NCBI GenBank assembly: GCA_009823505.1
Contig: VZQC01007982.1
Location: 5,766,517-5,830,516, forward strand
Direction: 5' to 3'
DNA length: 64,000 nucleotides
Source of the DNA: Rhizomys pruinosus
Lineage: Eukaryota > Chordata > Mammalia > Rodentia > Spalacidae
The notes under the pieces are model-generated. The model was not told the origin of the DNA, searched no databases, and saw only the letters and a program-made list of their open reading frames with translations. This document shows positions 32,430-43,491 of this stretch, in pieces. The translations under genes and the position numbers were made by a program. Every line of letters begins with the position of its first letter. The first letter of the stretch is position 1.

Positions 32430-33112
32430 GCAAATACCCACAGCTCTCTTCAACCTTCTAGGGTAACATTTGTATGTGAACTTAGATGACAAGTTGTTCA
32501 CAGTCTCTTGTTTTAGTTTTTAAGCAGTAGTTTATCACAGTTGCATTATGGTCCAAATATATAAGAATCGTTTTTAAAAGTTTCCTCTCTAGGCTACAAG
32601 GCATGCTTTACAGAGACTTGTGCCAAGTCTCCGCAGGCTGCAGCTGTGCTTAATGCCAGACCTGCCAGTCCGGCAGACCAAGAGCTGCCCAGTAGTCACT
32701 CGGACTCAATTGCCAAACATTTGTTATTCAATTGATTAATCCTTTTCATTCAATTCAGCCAACTCAGCTTTAAAGGTTGAACCTAATAAGGCTTCTGTGG
32801 GTGTCTTTGTTGTCATCCAAATAAGGAAACCATTACATTTCAGAAATAACTGTCCTCTGGAGTTGCTGTGAGATGTTCCATTTCAGGTATTAATGCAGAA
32901 GCCAGCTTCACTGGCCCATCGGTATCGACATGCCATCCTTCACCTGGTTAAAAACACACATTTTCAGGGCCAGTAACATAGCTCATCAGGTAAAAGTCCT
33001 CTCAGCTTGCGGTTCATGCCTGATGTCCTTGCGTTCCATCCCAGGAACCAACAGTGGAAAGAGAGAACAGATCTCTGAAGGTTGCCCACTTGTGGGACAT
33101 ACATGTTCTCTG

Positions 33113-33147
<35 letters not shown>

Positions 33148-33490
33148 AATAATAATTTTAACACATTTTTGAAAATACCCATCTGGGTTGAGGTTGGGAC
33201 TATGAGATGTTAGAGCTTAGTGTTCACATTCTTATCAATTACCTAATGGAACCATATCAATAAAAAGAACAGCACCAGACTTCAGCAAGAACAGCCAAAC
33301 ACTTGGGGTCAGCAGGACACTGGTAATTTTTCATCCAAATTTAAAAATAAAGCTGGGTGTGGTGGCATATGCCTTTAATCCCAGCACTCGGGAGGCAGAG
33401 GCAGGTGGATCTCTGTGAGTTCAAGGCCAGCCTGGTCTACAGAGTGAGTTCCAGGACAGCTGGGGCTATAGGGAGACCTTGTCTCAAAAA
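32430..33490 (+). repeat. 1.06 kb direct tandem duplication, unit 1
   Basis: Begins 'gcaaatacccacagctctct' and ends in the B1 at 33490. It contains unique sequence (about 32440-32960, with homeodomain-like 'caattgattaatcc'), a B3-type SINE remnant (about 32968-33110), a (CA)n run (33114-33145) and a B1 (33352-33490). Unit 2 follows without a gap. Confidence 0.95.
33352..33490 (+). mobile_element. B1 SINE in duplication unit 1
   Basis: Complete B1 up to 'ccttgtctcaaaaa', then it jumps straight to 'gcaaata', the first bases of unit 2. The loss of the usual tail marks the junction. Confidence 0.93.
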
Positions 33491-34563
33491 GCAAATAACC
33501 AACATTCAGCTCTCTTCAACCTTCTGGGTAACATTTGTATGTGAACTTAGATGACAAGTTGTTCACAGTCTCTTGTTTTAGTTTTTAATTAGTTTATCAC
33601 AGTTGCATTATGGTCCAAATATATAGAAATCGTTTTTAAAAGTTTCCTCTCTAGGCTACAAGGCATGCTTTACAGAGACTTGTGCCAAGTCTCCGCAGGC
33701 TGCAGCTGTGCTTAATGCCAGACCTGCCAGTCCGGCAGACCAAGAGCTGCCCAGTAGTCACTCGGACTCAATTGCCAAACATTTGTTATTCAATTGATTA
33801 ATCCTTTTCATTCAATTCAGCCAACTCAGCTTTAAAGGTTGAACCTAATAAGGCTTCTGTGGGTGTCTTTGTTGTCATCCAAATAAGGAAACCATTACAT
33901 TTCAGAATAACTGTCCTCTGGAGTTGCTGTGAGATGTTCCATTTCAGGTATTAATGCAGAAGCCAGCTTCACTGGCCCATCGGTATCGACATGCCATCCT
34001 TTCACCTGGTTAAAAACACACATTTTCAGGGCCAGTAACATAGCTCATCAGGTAAAAGTCCTCTCAGCTTGCGGTTCATGCCTGATGTCCTTGCGTTCCA
34101 TCCCAGGAACCAACAGTGGAAAGAGAGAACAGATCTCTGAAGGTTGCCCACTTGTGGGACATACATGTTCTCTGAAACACACACACAACACACACACACA
34201 CACCCACCCAATAATAATTTTAACACATTTTTGAAAATACCCATCTGGGTTGAGGTTGGGACTATGAGATGTTAGAGCTGTAGTGTTCACATTCTTATCA
34301 ATTACCTAATGGAACCATATCAATAAAAAGAACAGCACCAGACTTCAGCAAGAACAGCCAAACACTTGGGGTCAGCAGGACACTGGTAATTTTTTCAATC
34401 CAATTTAAAAAATAAAGCTGGTGTGGTGGCATAATGCCTTTAATCCAGCACTCGGGAGCAGAGGCAGGTGGATCTCTGTGAGTTCAAGGCCAGCCTGGTC
34501 TACCAGAAGTGAGTTCCTCCGGAACAGGGTGGCTATAGGGAGACTTGTCCTCAAAAAGACCAC
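33491..34563 (+). repeat. 1.06 kb direct tandem duplication, unit 2
   Basis: Repeats unit 1 almost base for base, with small indels that grow denser towards the end ('cataatgcc', 'aatccagcac', 'gggagcagagg', 'tcctccggaacagggtgg') and stop at the N at 34564. This pattern fits a low-quality read end and an artificial duplication more than a true one. Confidence 0.95.
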
Positions 34564-34564
34564 N
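34564..34564. other. Ambiguous base N at the end of the duplication
   Basis: The only non-ACGT base I noticed, followed by an A run of about 26. It marks a weak point in the assembly. Confidence 0.95.
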
Positions 34565-34591
34565 AAAAAAAAAAAAAAAAAAAAAAAAAAA

Positions 34592-35300
34592 TAGAAAAAG
34601 AGTAAGCATCTGGAGACATCATTTATTTATCATCTTAATACGTATATACCAAGCATCTAATGTGTTCTCAGAGTCTCACTTGACCTTGGGGATACAGAAA
34701 GGAATGTGACAAAAGTAGGTTAATTCTTATTGCCATGTTTCCATGGCAATGAGTGCTGGCTGTTGGAGGGTGTGGAGATTGTATTTCTCCATCTCTGCTC
34801 CATCCTTAGCGAGTTCCATTTAGTAACTGGAAACCCAGACCCAAGTTAGACTTGACTTTCTGTCTCATAAGTTAGGAATAGCGGATCTTAATAGTAGTTC
34901 TTAAATTGTTTTTTTCCTATGTGAGAAACAATTTTCATGTTTTTCTTCCACTCCGGAAAGATGCTTAGGTGAAAATGAATGAATGTCAAGTTTATAGGGA
35001 CAACTTTGAAATTCTTCCAAATATTTCTAAAAGTCAATCACGTGAAATCTAGCATCTCTGATGAGATGTCTCATAAGTGACTTGTGCTAGGGATTTCAAG
35101 CAGGAAGCTGATGTCATGGGCCACTAGACCTTCATGGGAGACCCATTTTGATGTTCAAGTGCTTCAAGGGACAATTGCGTGGCGCACTTATCATTTGTGG
35201 CACTTTTGTGTAAGTACTGCAAAAACCACAAAACATTAATTCTTAAAATAGTCATTTCAAAAAATATTTAGGCAGTTACCAGTCATGCAATGAGCTGATC
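34592..35300. other. Unique sequence with a possible L2 remnant
   Basis: 'ggggatacagaaaggaatgt' at about 34687 resembles L2. No gene seen. Confidence 0.35.
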
Positions 35301-35319
35301 CAGCCTCTAAAACCAGAGA

Positions 35320-36040
35320 CAATGATGCATGCTAAGCCCAAGTGGCACATTTACAATGCAACCTCTACACCTAAGGCTCACAGAACATAGAACAAGGGGT
35401 AAAATGAACCTCTCAGTTCTCATTAATGACACTCTCTCATGCAACAGAGGGCCAGGAACACAAAAGGTCACAAACGGCCAAAGCATAGAGAGGAAGAGTC
35501 TAGGGAGTATGGGTCCTTGGACAGGACTCTTGTATTATTCATCTGCCCAGGACTCAGGGATTAATGCAGGAGACGAGGCAGAAAGAGTGTAAAAGCCAGG
35601 GAGGAGGTGCATGGCCATATGGAAATAGAGTTCCACAGGATCCTGGGGCCCTGCTCATATGAACCTACAGCAATTGTGTCAGCATGCACAAGACCCATGC
35701 AAACTCAAGCAGATAAGAAACCCAGCACAGAATTGTGGAAATGGGCATCAGACCTCAATCTTAGTCAAAGAACTATTTATTGGCAGCTGATTATTGCTGG
35801 GTGAGGAAGTGCTAGTCTTCTTTAAGGGAAGGATTCTAGATAGGATGACTAGAGACCCCAGTAGATGAACTTGCACTGAGGAATGTCTGGGGACACTAAC
35901 TTGATACAATAGGCCTTAACACAATGACAGAGTAGGGGGGGAGCTGTAAGAGGGTGCCAATGGGGAAGGGGTACAAAGATGACTAAGACTGAGATGTTCT
36001 ACATGAAATACACAAAAATTCAATAAATATTTACAAAATA
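35320..36040 (+). mobile_element. L1 (Lx-type) 3'UTR
   Basis: 'gtgtcagcatgcacaagacc', 'gaaatgggcatcagacctca', 'ttggcagctgattattgctg' and the end 'aattcaataaatatt' follow the rodent Lx 3'UTR. It is 5' truncated. The frames inside it (for example 35329-35592) are not genes. Confidence 0.75.
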
Positions 36041-36127
36041 ACCCCAGGAGAGAGCCATCTTCTACTAAATGAATGTGTTTGACAAGTAGTCACAGAGAGG
36101 AAGAGTAGATTCTATGAGAAGAATAGA

Positions 36128-36350
36128 CTTAGGGGCTGGGGAGTCAGCTCAGTTGCTAAGGCTTTCCATGCAACCATGCGAGAGCCCCCAACACCCAGAA
36201 AGCACTGAGGAGACAGAGATAGGCGTGTTCCTGGAGCTTGCTGGGCAGCAGCCAGTCTACCCAGTCAGGGAGCTCCAGGCCTGGTCTACCCAGTCAGGGA
36301 GCTCCAGGCCTGGTCTCAAAGCAGGAAAACACCTAATACTAACCAACCTC
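36128..36350 (+). mobile_element. B4-type SINE with a 29 bp tandem duplication
   Basis: 'aggggctggggagtcagctc' head and a diverged 7SL-like part. 'tctacccagtcagggagctc' starts a 29 bp unit present twice (36256-36284 and 36285-36313), apparently a recent exact duplication. Confidence 0.65.
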
Positions 36351-36356
36351 TAGCTG

Positions 36357-36386
36357 GGGAGGGAGGGAGGGAGGGAGGGAGGGAAG

Positions 36387-36440
<54 letters not shown>
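36357..36440 (+). repeat. (GGGA)n(GA)n microsatellite
   Basis: ggga units then about 22 ga units, grown from the B4 tail. Confidence 0.95.
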
Positions 36441-36443
<3 letters not shown>

Positions 36444-36620
36444 ATTTAGAATGCAGCTCTTCCCACTCCCAGGTGAGAAGACTTGGGTAAATAAATCTAT
36501 TGATTTTCCTAGGTCCCATCATAAAATGTTGCCAGTAATACTTGTCTTGCTGACCTCTGGGAATGGGATAAAAATAACTTAAGAGGGGATGTGAAAGTTC
36601 TGTTTATTGCAGTTGTGTTG

Positions 36621-36624
<4 letters not shown>

Positions 36625-36695
<71 letters not shown>

Positions 36696-36696
36696 T
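36625..36696 (+). repeat. (TA)n(CA)n(TA)n compound microsatellite
   Basis: Alternating purine-pyrimidine tract with a CA core, next to the tail of a B1 on the minus strand. Could adopt left-handed DNA. Confidence 0.95.
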
Positions 36697-36841
36697 TTTG
36701 TCTTTTTGAGACAGGGTCTCCCTGTAGCCTCAGCTGTCCTGGACTCACTCTGTAGACCAGGCTGGCCTTGAACTCACAAAGATCCGCCTGCCTCTGCCTC
36801 CCAAGTGCTAGGATTAAAGGCGTGTGCCACCACGCCCGGCA
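36697..36841 (-). mobile_element. B1 SINE
   Basis: Complete minus-strand B1 ending at 'caccacgcccggc'. Confidence 0.94.
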
Positions 36842-37509
36842 TCTTGTATATTTTTAACTTGTTTGTGATGCCACAAGTGTCTCTTGGAAATCAGTCCACA
36901 AGTGACAGGTCTCACTTGTAATTAGAAGCACAGTTGCCCAGTGACCAAAGCACTTCATCTCTACCAAGCATTCCAGACATTTCAGTGCAGGAACAAGGTC
37001 TATGGGAAAAAGTCAAAAGGAGACGGATCAGAGGAATTCCACTGGCCATTCCCAGGGCCCTGTACACAAAATGGTCCCCTGTGCATTGTTATTTTGCTGT
37101 GGTTGCTGATGTCTACAGCTTCCTAGACAATCAGTGATGCATATCTGTGTGATGGTGAATGGACAGAGAGAGTGTGATCCTAAACTATTTCTAGTGCAAA
37201 GGTCATGCATCTCCTCCATGGGACTCTAGTCATCACTGGGTACTCTTAAAGTTGCTAATGTAAACGGAGCATGGCTGGTCATGAGTGAATGCCATCTACT
37301 AGTGAACATCTTCAGGCCTCTATAGGCAGATAGTTTTTGTCTTTCATCATAGGGCAAGGTGATGCTAGCTTGTGTCCTGAGCCCCCCAGCCCCAAGTCTT
37401 ACAGCCAACCAGATTCCTTACAGCCACATTTTATGCTGACATAGACTAAGCTCAAAATTGGAAAAATTTTGGATAGTAGTAATTTTGGACTCAGTGGGTA
37501 ACCCACTGA
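36842..37509. other. Unique sequence
   Basis: Overlapping frames at 36934-37219 on both strands show no known domain. Not called. Confidence 0.4.
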
Positions 37510-37650
37510 GAAAAGAAAAAATGGGGGGCATAAAGTTTTGGAGGTGCACATGAGGGAATCTGGGGGAGGGAGTTGGAGGGGGGGAGGAGGGTAGCTAATC
37601 AAAATATATCGTGTACATGTATACAATCCTTGAATAATAAACTGAAGGTG
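37510..37650 (+). mobile_element. L1 3' terminal fragment
   Basis: 'agggaatctgggggagggag', a G-rich purine tract and 'aatcaaaatatatcgtgtac', then 'ccttgaataataaac'. This is the usual end of a rodent L1 3'UTR. Confidence 0.7.
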
Positions 37651-37654
37651 GAAG

Positions 37655-37740
37655 GAACACAACACAAGTTGTCCTCTGACCTCCGTATGAGCACTGTGGC
37701 ATGTGTGTGCTCCCTCACCGCCATACACGCAATAAAGTTT
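37655..37740 (+). mobile_element. B3-type SINE 3' fragment
   Basis: 'aagttgtcctctgacctccg' and 'cacgcaataaagttt'. Only the 3' third remains. Confidence 0.65.
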
Positions 37741-37755
37741 AAGAAGTTATGTTCA

Positions 37756-37904
37756 GCCAGGCGTGGTGGTGCACGCCTTTAATCCTAGCACTCGGGAGGC
37801 AGAGGCAGGCGGATCTTTGTGAGTTCAAGGCCAGCCTGGTCTATAGAGTGAGATCCAGGACAGCTGGGGCTACAGGGAGATCCTGTCTCAAAAAGACCAA
37901 AAAA
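37756..37904 (+). mobile_element. B1 SINE (full length)
   Basis: A perfect 15 bp repeat (aagaagttatgttca) flanks it at 37741-37755 and 37905-37919. Little diverged. Confidence 0.96.
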
Positions 37905-37919
37905 AAGAAGTTATGTTCA

Positions 37920-38668
37920 TTATTTCTTGGCACATTGGAGCCAACCAGATAGCAGTCTGCCTCATCAATAACACAAGAAACATGGATGCTCCCAAGAATG
38001 ATGCCAGAGAAGACGGTGACAGAAACAGTCACCAGTGTGCCTCTTCAGCTCTGGCCCTCTTAAGAGCCACCCTGTGTCCTCCTGGATGGACAGAAGTTGC
38101 CCTAAATTCTAACCTTGGGCAAACCATGACTCTAAGAAAATGGCTACATTTGTTCTAAGAAGTCCACATCTTACATGTTTGTAGCCGCAGGATGCTTATC
38201 AGACACTAACATCAGTTACTTTCCCATGAGAAATCCAGATATTTTGTAGGAGCAGAATGGCTTTCTCCTTCCTATTTTCTTCAGTCAGGCACAGAACTTT
38301 TCATGATGCTTAAAAATAAACATCTGACCTTCATTCGCCCTGCTATGGACGCATTCTTACTGCTCCTCCAATCAGAAATCCTCTTGCCTATAAAAACCTA
38401 CCTTCATTCTTGTGTTTAAAATGAACATATCTTGGCTAAAGCAAAGAACAGCATGAATTATTCTTCATCAAAGAAAAAATAGAAAGCAAAAAGACTCTGT
38501 TTTAAGACATCAAAGCTCTTTCTCTGTGTTGTCACATGATCTTATTTTGCTTCAGCAAAGAAAGTTTTCTTTTTATACTTTGCAAAACACCTTTGTCATC
38601 CCTGAAATTTTAAGAACTTGAGAAAGTTTCCCTGTCTTATATGGCTCATTTTAAAAAAAACAACAGCA
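37920..38668. other. Unique sequence
   Basis: No gene recognised. Confidence 0.4.
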
Positions 38669-38876
38669 TTTTTTTATGTGTATGAGTGTTTTGCCTGCAT
38701 CTATCTGAGTGCACCATGTATATGCAATGCCAGGAAAAGGCCAGAAGAGGGCATCAGATCCCTTGGAACTGGAGTTAGAGATGGTTGTCATCTGCCATGT
38801 GGGTGCTAAGAATTGAACCCAGGTCCTCTGGAAGAGCAGCAAGTGTTCTTAACCACTGAGCCATCTCTCCAGCCCC
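38669..38876 (-). mobile_element. B2 SINE, older form
   Basis: The minus strand gives 'ggggctggagagatggctca' and one copy of the 17 bp unit. 'cttatatgg' occurs outside both ends (about 38636-38644, 38876-38884). Confidence 0.9.
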
Positions 38877-39009
38877 TTATATGGTTTATTATGGTCCCTT
38901 GATGACACGGAAATAAGATGAGGGAGAGCCGGTCTGCTTTCTAGATGCAAAATAATGATACAGGTTGAAGAGCAAGAAGGTGAGGCCCACTGAAGTCTCG
39001 TACTGTACT

Positions 39010-39128
39010 AAATTCTTGTCCATCCATTCACTTGTGAACCCAACACACTTTTGTGAAGCACATGTTATATGCCAGGGAATAAGCTAAGCACATGGAGTAG
39101 AGTTATGTCCCTACCATCGAGAAAACGG
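39010..39128 (+). mobile_element. L2-like fragment
   Basis: 'aagcacatgttatatgccag' and 'agctaagcacatggagtaga' match the usual L2 'tatgtgccaggcactg' stretch. Confidence 0.5.
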
Positions 39129-39129
39129 T

Positions 39130-39453
39130 AGCTGAGGCTGGGGCAATGGCTCTATGGGTAAAGTGTTTGCTGAGTAAGCATAAGGACCTGCGTTATGATC
39201 TCCAGCACCCAGGTGAACAGCTGGGTGGAATGTGCCTGTAATCCCGGGGGTGCCGAGGCAGGCCCGAGGGAAGCCCTGGGGTTTGCTGGCTACCCAGTGT
39301 AGCTGAACTGTTGAGCTCCAGGCTTGGTGAGAGAGCCTGTCTCAAAATAATAACATGGACAGTGAATGAGAAAAACACCTAACATCAGCTTCTGGCCTCT
39401 ACACATACATCCATGTACACACATGCGCACGCGCACACACACACACACACACA
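39130..39453 (+). mobile_element. B4-type SINE with CA tail
   Basis: Head 'gctgaggctggggcaatggc', middle 'tgtgcctgtaatcccggggg', 'gagagagcctgtctc', 3' part 'cttctggcctctacacatac', then a (CA)n run at about 39430-39453. Confidence 0.8.
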
Positions 39454-39524
39454 AAGCTAGTACTCTTACAACGGCATATTCTGTGCTCATTCTACCATAA
39501 AGGCATTCCTAAAATGCTATCTAT

Positions 39525-39690
39525 GCAGATTCGGGGAAGGAAGCACCCTTCAAGAGGGTTATTGCCGTCCTCATTTTGAGGCTGAAGTAACTGATATCCA
39601 AAGAAGAATTTCCTTAGACCATAGCTTTAGTAAGTACAGAAGTCTATATGACCTCACAGCCTGCATTCTTCCACAATCTCATGCTGCTTT
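39525..39690 (-). mobile_element. MIR SINE
   Basis: 'tcctcattttgaggctgaag' and 'ccatagctttagtaagtac', then 'gcctgcattcttccac', follow the reverse complement of MIR. Confidence 0.6.
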
Positions 39691-40029
39691 GAAGGGAAAG
39701 ACCCACGCCCAGTCCTGCCCAGCACTGTCAAGCTTTGTCTGCAGTCCAGTAAGTCTGTTTGCTGCAGAGGCCATGAGAATTCTCATTTTCATTAAATAAC
39801 TGTCTTTCGCTTTAATTATGAAAATAATTTCTGTATCTTCCCACTGTATTAATCTGTTTGGTAACTGAGTTCCAAATATATCAATGATCCTATTAATACA
39901 CCCTAAGATTCTTTTCTACTTGTTTCTCCAAATGTCTGTAGATATTTCCATGTATATGTTTCAATAACACTAAAATGGTGCTCCGTCAAAACCAAGAGAC
40001 TCTCATGAAGGCACATAAACATATGGGGA
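39691..40029. other. Unique sequence
   Basis: Nothing recognised. Confidence 0.4.
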
Positions 40030-40248
40030 GAGGCTGGAGAAATGGCTCAGTAGTTAAGAACTTATTGCTTTTACAGAAGACCTGGTTTCAGCTCTCAGCA
40101 TCCACATGGCTCACAACAGCCTGTAACTCCAGTTTCAGGGATCTGACACCCTCTTCTGGCCTCTGACAGATTCCTGAACACACATGATATACATAAACTC
40201 AACCAAGCACACACACATACACGTACATAAAAATAAAAAATTTAAAGT
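40030..40248 (+). mobile_element. B2 SINE, older form
   Basis: 'aggctggagaaatggctcag' start; B box diverged; CA-rich and A-rich tail. Confidence 0.88.
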
Positions 40249-40266
40249 GTATTAAGAAATACAAGT

Positions 40267-40652
40267 TGGGCTGGAGAGATGGCTCAGCAGTTAAGAGCAC
40301 CAACTGCTCTTGCAGAGGACCCAGGTTCTATTCCCAGCACCCACATGGTGGCTAAAAATCATCTTTAAGCTAGGCGTGGTAGCACATGTCTTTAATCCCA
40401 GCACTCAGGAGGCAGAGGCAGGCAGATCTCTGTGAGTTCAAGGCCAGCCTGGTCTACAGAGTGAGTTCCAAGCCAGCTGGGGCTATAGGGAGACCCTGTC
40501 TCAAAAGAGGGAGAGAGAGAATCCGCTGGCACTCAGGAGGCAGAGGCAGGCAGATCTCTGTGAGTTCAAGGCCAGCCTGGTCTACAGAGTGAGTTCCAAG
40601 CCAGCTGGGGCTATAGGGAGACCCTGTCTCAAAAAAAGAAAAAAGAAAAGAA
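40267..40652 (+). mobile_element. Composite B2-B1 SINE, copy B
   Basis: B2 head (40267 to about 40366, ending 'aatcatctt') runs through 'taa' into a full B1 ('gctaggcgtggtagcacatg'). There is no B2 tail. A perfect 13 bp repeat (aagaaatacaagt) lies at 40254-40266 and 40653-40665, outside the whole unit. The B1 part is duplicated: about 106 identical bases from 'gcactcaggaggcag' at 40400 recur at 40529, separated by a short ga-rich piece. Confidence 0.9.
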
Positions 40653-40665
40653 AAGAAATACAAGT

Positions 40666-41269
40666 CATACAAGTCTATGATAGACACATTTGAATGAAGA
40701 TGTGATAGCAAAAGCTTAAATAGAAACAAAAAGTTTTAAAGCAAAGAGAAAATCTTGTTCAAGTTCTTGACACACCCGAGGGCTACAGGAAATCAGTTTG
40801 GGCAGGTGGGCGATGACGGTGAGGATGAGAAGCAGTGGGCTCTGGACCCTAGGAAATCTCATGGCATCCTATGGTGAGAAGTTGTATTTGTATTTGAAAT
40901 GTTTTGGTATGGACCACATGCAAAAACATTCATTATTTCCCTTCGAAGATATGGTAAGCCAGAATACGTCGATGGAAAGTTCACTAAGTCATCAGTAGAC
41001 AACCTAGTGTTGACTTTTAATTTACCAACAACTGAGCAGATTGACCCCAGCCTCCCTTCTGTGGTTGCCCCTCTAGAGAGTATTTTGAATTGGGTCACCT
41101 TGTTGTGTCTGCTCACTGTTTGTCCTTCTTTTTACTATTTTATTTTCCTATTGGTCTAATCGGTGATTGGGAAGATGAGGCCCTCATGATTTTATAGACC
41201 TTGAGCCCAGTCTCCCTTTGGTTGGCCTCTTTCCAAGACTGAGATTTCCTTTTTTCTAGGCACAGGCAC
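40666..41269. other. Unique sequence
   Basis: Overlapping frames at 40859-41159 lack a known domain. No gene called. Confidence 0.4.
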
Positions 41270-42640
41270 TACAAAGAATCTTTAAATAATGTATAATATA
41301 CAGAAAAGTACACAGCCTATAACTGTACAGCATGATGAATTTAGCAGAATTTTGACAACTGTGTGCTTAGTGTCTATAATATCGCTAGCACCTTGGGCCT
41401 GGGAGCCCCTTTTATGCCCCTTAAAAGTCATTCTGCCAAAAAAAAGTCCTTCCTCCTGACCATCATCACTGTCCCTTTATTACCACTACTCGGATCTATA
41501 ACATCAACTGTTATATTTGCATGTGAATTTGTATTTTATATTGAAGGAATATAGTAACCTTGGTGTCTTATCCAACTTTATATACCTAAGATTGATTGCC
41601 TACATAGTATGTAGATCATTGTAATTTATCTGTCTTCTTGTTGACAGGAAGGTTATTTTTGTTTGTGCCTCTTATGAGCAGTACTGCTGTGAAGATTCCA
41701 GTTGAGCACTTCTGATGAATATACACACGGATTTTTTGTTGTATATGCCTATGAGTAAGATTTCTACTGTTAGCAAATACTGCCTTCTCTTTTACTCTAA
41801 GTCATTTTACCAATTTACATTCCTATATCAGTGAATGAGAGATCCGGTTGCTTACCAACACTTGGATTTAATTTTTTTTTTTTTTTTTTCTTTTTTTTCG
41901 TTTTTTTTTCTTTTTTTTAACAGGGTCTCCCTGTAGCCCCAGCTGTCCTAAACTCACTATGTAGACCACTGGAACTCACTATGTAGACCAGGCTGGCCTT
42001 GAACTCCCAGAGATCCACCTGCCTCTGCCTCCTGAGTGCTGAGATTAAAGACATACGCCACCACACCCAGTTTAAGATGGTTCTCAGCTACCATGTGGGT
42101 GCTAGGATTCAAACCTGGGCCCTCTGCAAAAGCAGTCAGTGCTCTTAACCACGGAGCCATCTCTCCAGCCCCAACACTTTTTAGCCTTCTAAATGTTACC
42201 TATCCCAATTTGAACTTTTCCAGTGACTAATGAGGTTGACTACGTTTTTTACGTGCTTCCTGGCCATTTCAATGAAGTGTGAGTTGGATCCATTTTCCTA
42301 TTAGATCATCTCTCTTTTCCTTATTGATTTGCAAAAATTCTTTATATATTCTGAATTCATGTTCTTTGTCAGGTATTTTTTAAGTCCATAAATGGACTTC
42401 TTTTTGTTTCTGTGGTTCTTAATTTTGATGCAGATCTATTTTTCCTTCATACATAGTGGTATTTTTATGTCCTGTTTACAAAACTGTTGCTGGAAAGTAT
42501 CTTCCATTTTTTTCTCTCCTCTGAAAATGTTAACATGAGTTTCATATTTAGTTCTATAGTCTCAAACTATCTAGGGTAGTGTTCAATAGAGATAAGATTT
42601 GTTTTACTTTTCTGCAAATGGATATCAATTGGGGCTTTCT
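41270..42640 (-). mobile_element. Ancient L1 (L1M-type) remnant, interrupted
   Basis: On the plus strand, 'accaatttacattcctatat', 'gtgactaatgaggttgacta' and 'cttattgatttgcaaaaatt' with 'ctttatatattctgaattca' match the reverse complement of old mammalian L1 3' sequence. It is broken by the composite SINE at 41864-42170. Reading frames are destroyed. Confidence 0.7.
41864..42170 (-). mobile_element. Composite B2-B1 SINE, copy C
   Basis: The minus strand reads B2 head from 42170 ('ggggctggagagatggctcc') to 'gagaaccatctt' (about 42071), then 'aaa', then a full B1 ('ctgggtgtggtggcgtatgt') and a long A-rich tail. There is no B2 tail. 'ccaacactt' at 41855-41863 and 42171-42179 flanks the unit. The B1 part has a 22 bp tandem duplication (41951-41972 and 41973-41994). 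Confidence 0.85.
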
Positions 42641-42822
42641 TGGTTTATTTTATTTTATTGTTATTATATTTTATGATTTTTATTTTATTTAATTTTATTT
42701 TATTATTTTATTTTATTTATTATTTATTTTATTATATTTATTTTATTTTATTTATTTATTTTATTTTTTATTTATTTTATTTTATTTTATTTTTTTTATT
42801 TATTTTATCTTTATTTTATTTT
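42641..42822 (+). repeat. (TTTTA)n simple repeat
   Basis: About 180 bp of tttta/ttta units, the expanded A-rich tail of the following minus-strand B2. The phenylalanine/tyrosine-rich frame here is an artefact. Confidence 0.93.
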
Positions 42823-43036
42823 GTGTATGAGTGTACTGTCTGCATGTAGGTTTGTGCACCCGTGTCGTGCAATGCAGCGGAGGTCAGAAGAGGGTGTCGG
42901 ATTCCCCTGGAACTGGAGTTCTCCTGGAATTGGAGTTACAGATGGTTCTTAGCCGCCATGTGCGTGCTGGGGATCAAACCCGGGTCCTCTGCAAGAGCAG
43001 TCAGAGCTCTTAACTGCTAGGCTATCTCTCCAGCCC
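42823..43036 (-). mobile_element. B2 SINE, young subfamily
   Basis: The minus strand has A box 'gatagcctagcagttaagag', B box 'ggtttgatccc' and both copies of the 17 bp unit. Confidence 0.94.
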
Positions 43037-43375
43037 CTAGGTTTCTTTTATTGAGCTATGACAGAGTACCTGACCAGAGCGCCAAAAAGGCGAGGGGATC
43101 TGCTTGGCTCCCACCTTTGGTTACAGTCCATCCTTAAGGGAAGTCAAGGTGGTAGGAGTTTGGAGCAGGAAGTCATATGACTTCTGGTCTCAGCAGGGAG
43201 AGCAGTGAATTAACACCTGCCTGCTGTGCCCAGCTCTGATTCTCTTTTCCATTCAGTCCAGGAATCAGCCTCTCAGATGATGTTGGCCACCTTTGGGTTG
43301 GGTCTTCCCTCCTCAATGAACACAATTAAGTAAATGTCTCATAGGATACCGCAGGCCAACTTAAACTAGACAGCT
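43037..43375 (-). mobile_element. ERVL-MaLR-type solo LTR
   Basis: 'ttattgagctatgacagagt' with 'gggttgggtcttccctcctc' and 'aatgaacacaattaagtaaa' follows the reverse complement of a rodent MaLR LTR. No internal genes remain. Confidence 0.65.
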
Positions 43376-43491
43376 CCTTCCCATGCGATTCTCCATAACC
43401 ACCAGAGGGGAACTAGGTGAAGTTGCTTTCTTCCTGATGGAGATCCTCTTATCTTCTCTTAGTTTGAGAGCACTAGAAAAACTTGCTATAT

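Noticed and set aside
42640..42849. 69-codon hydrophobic frame that looks like a membrane protein
   Set aside because: It is the translated (TTTTA)n tail of a B2.
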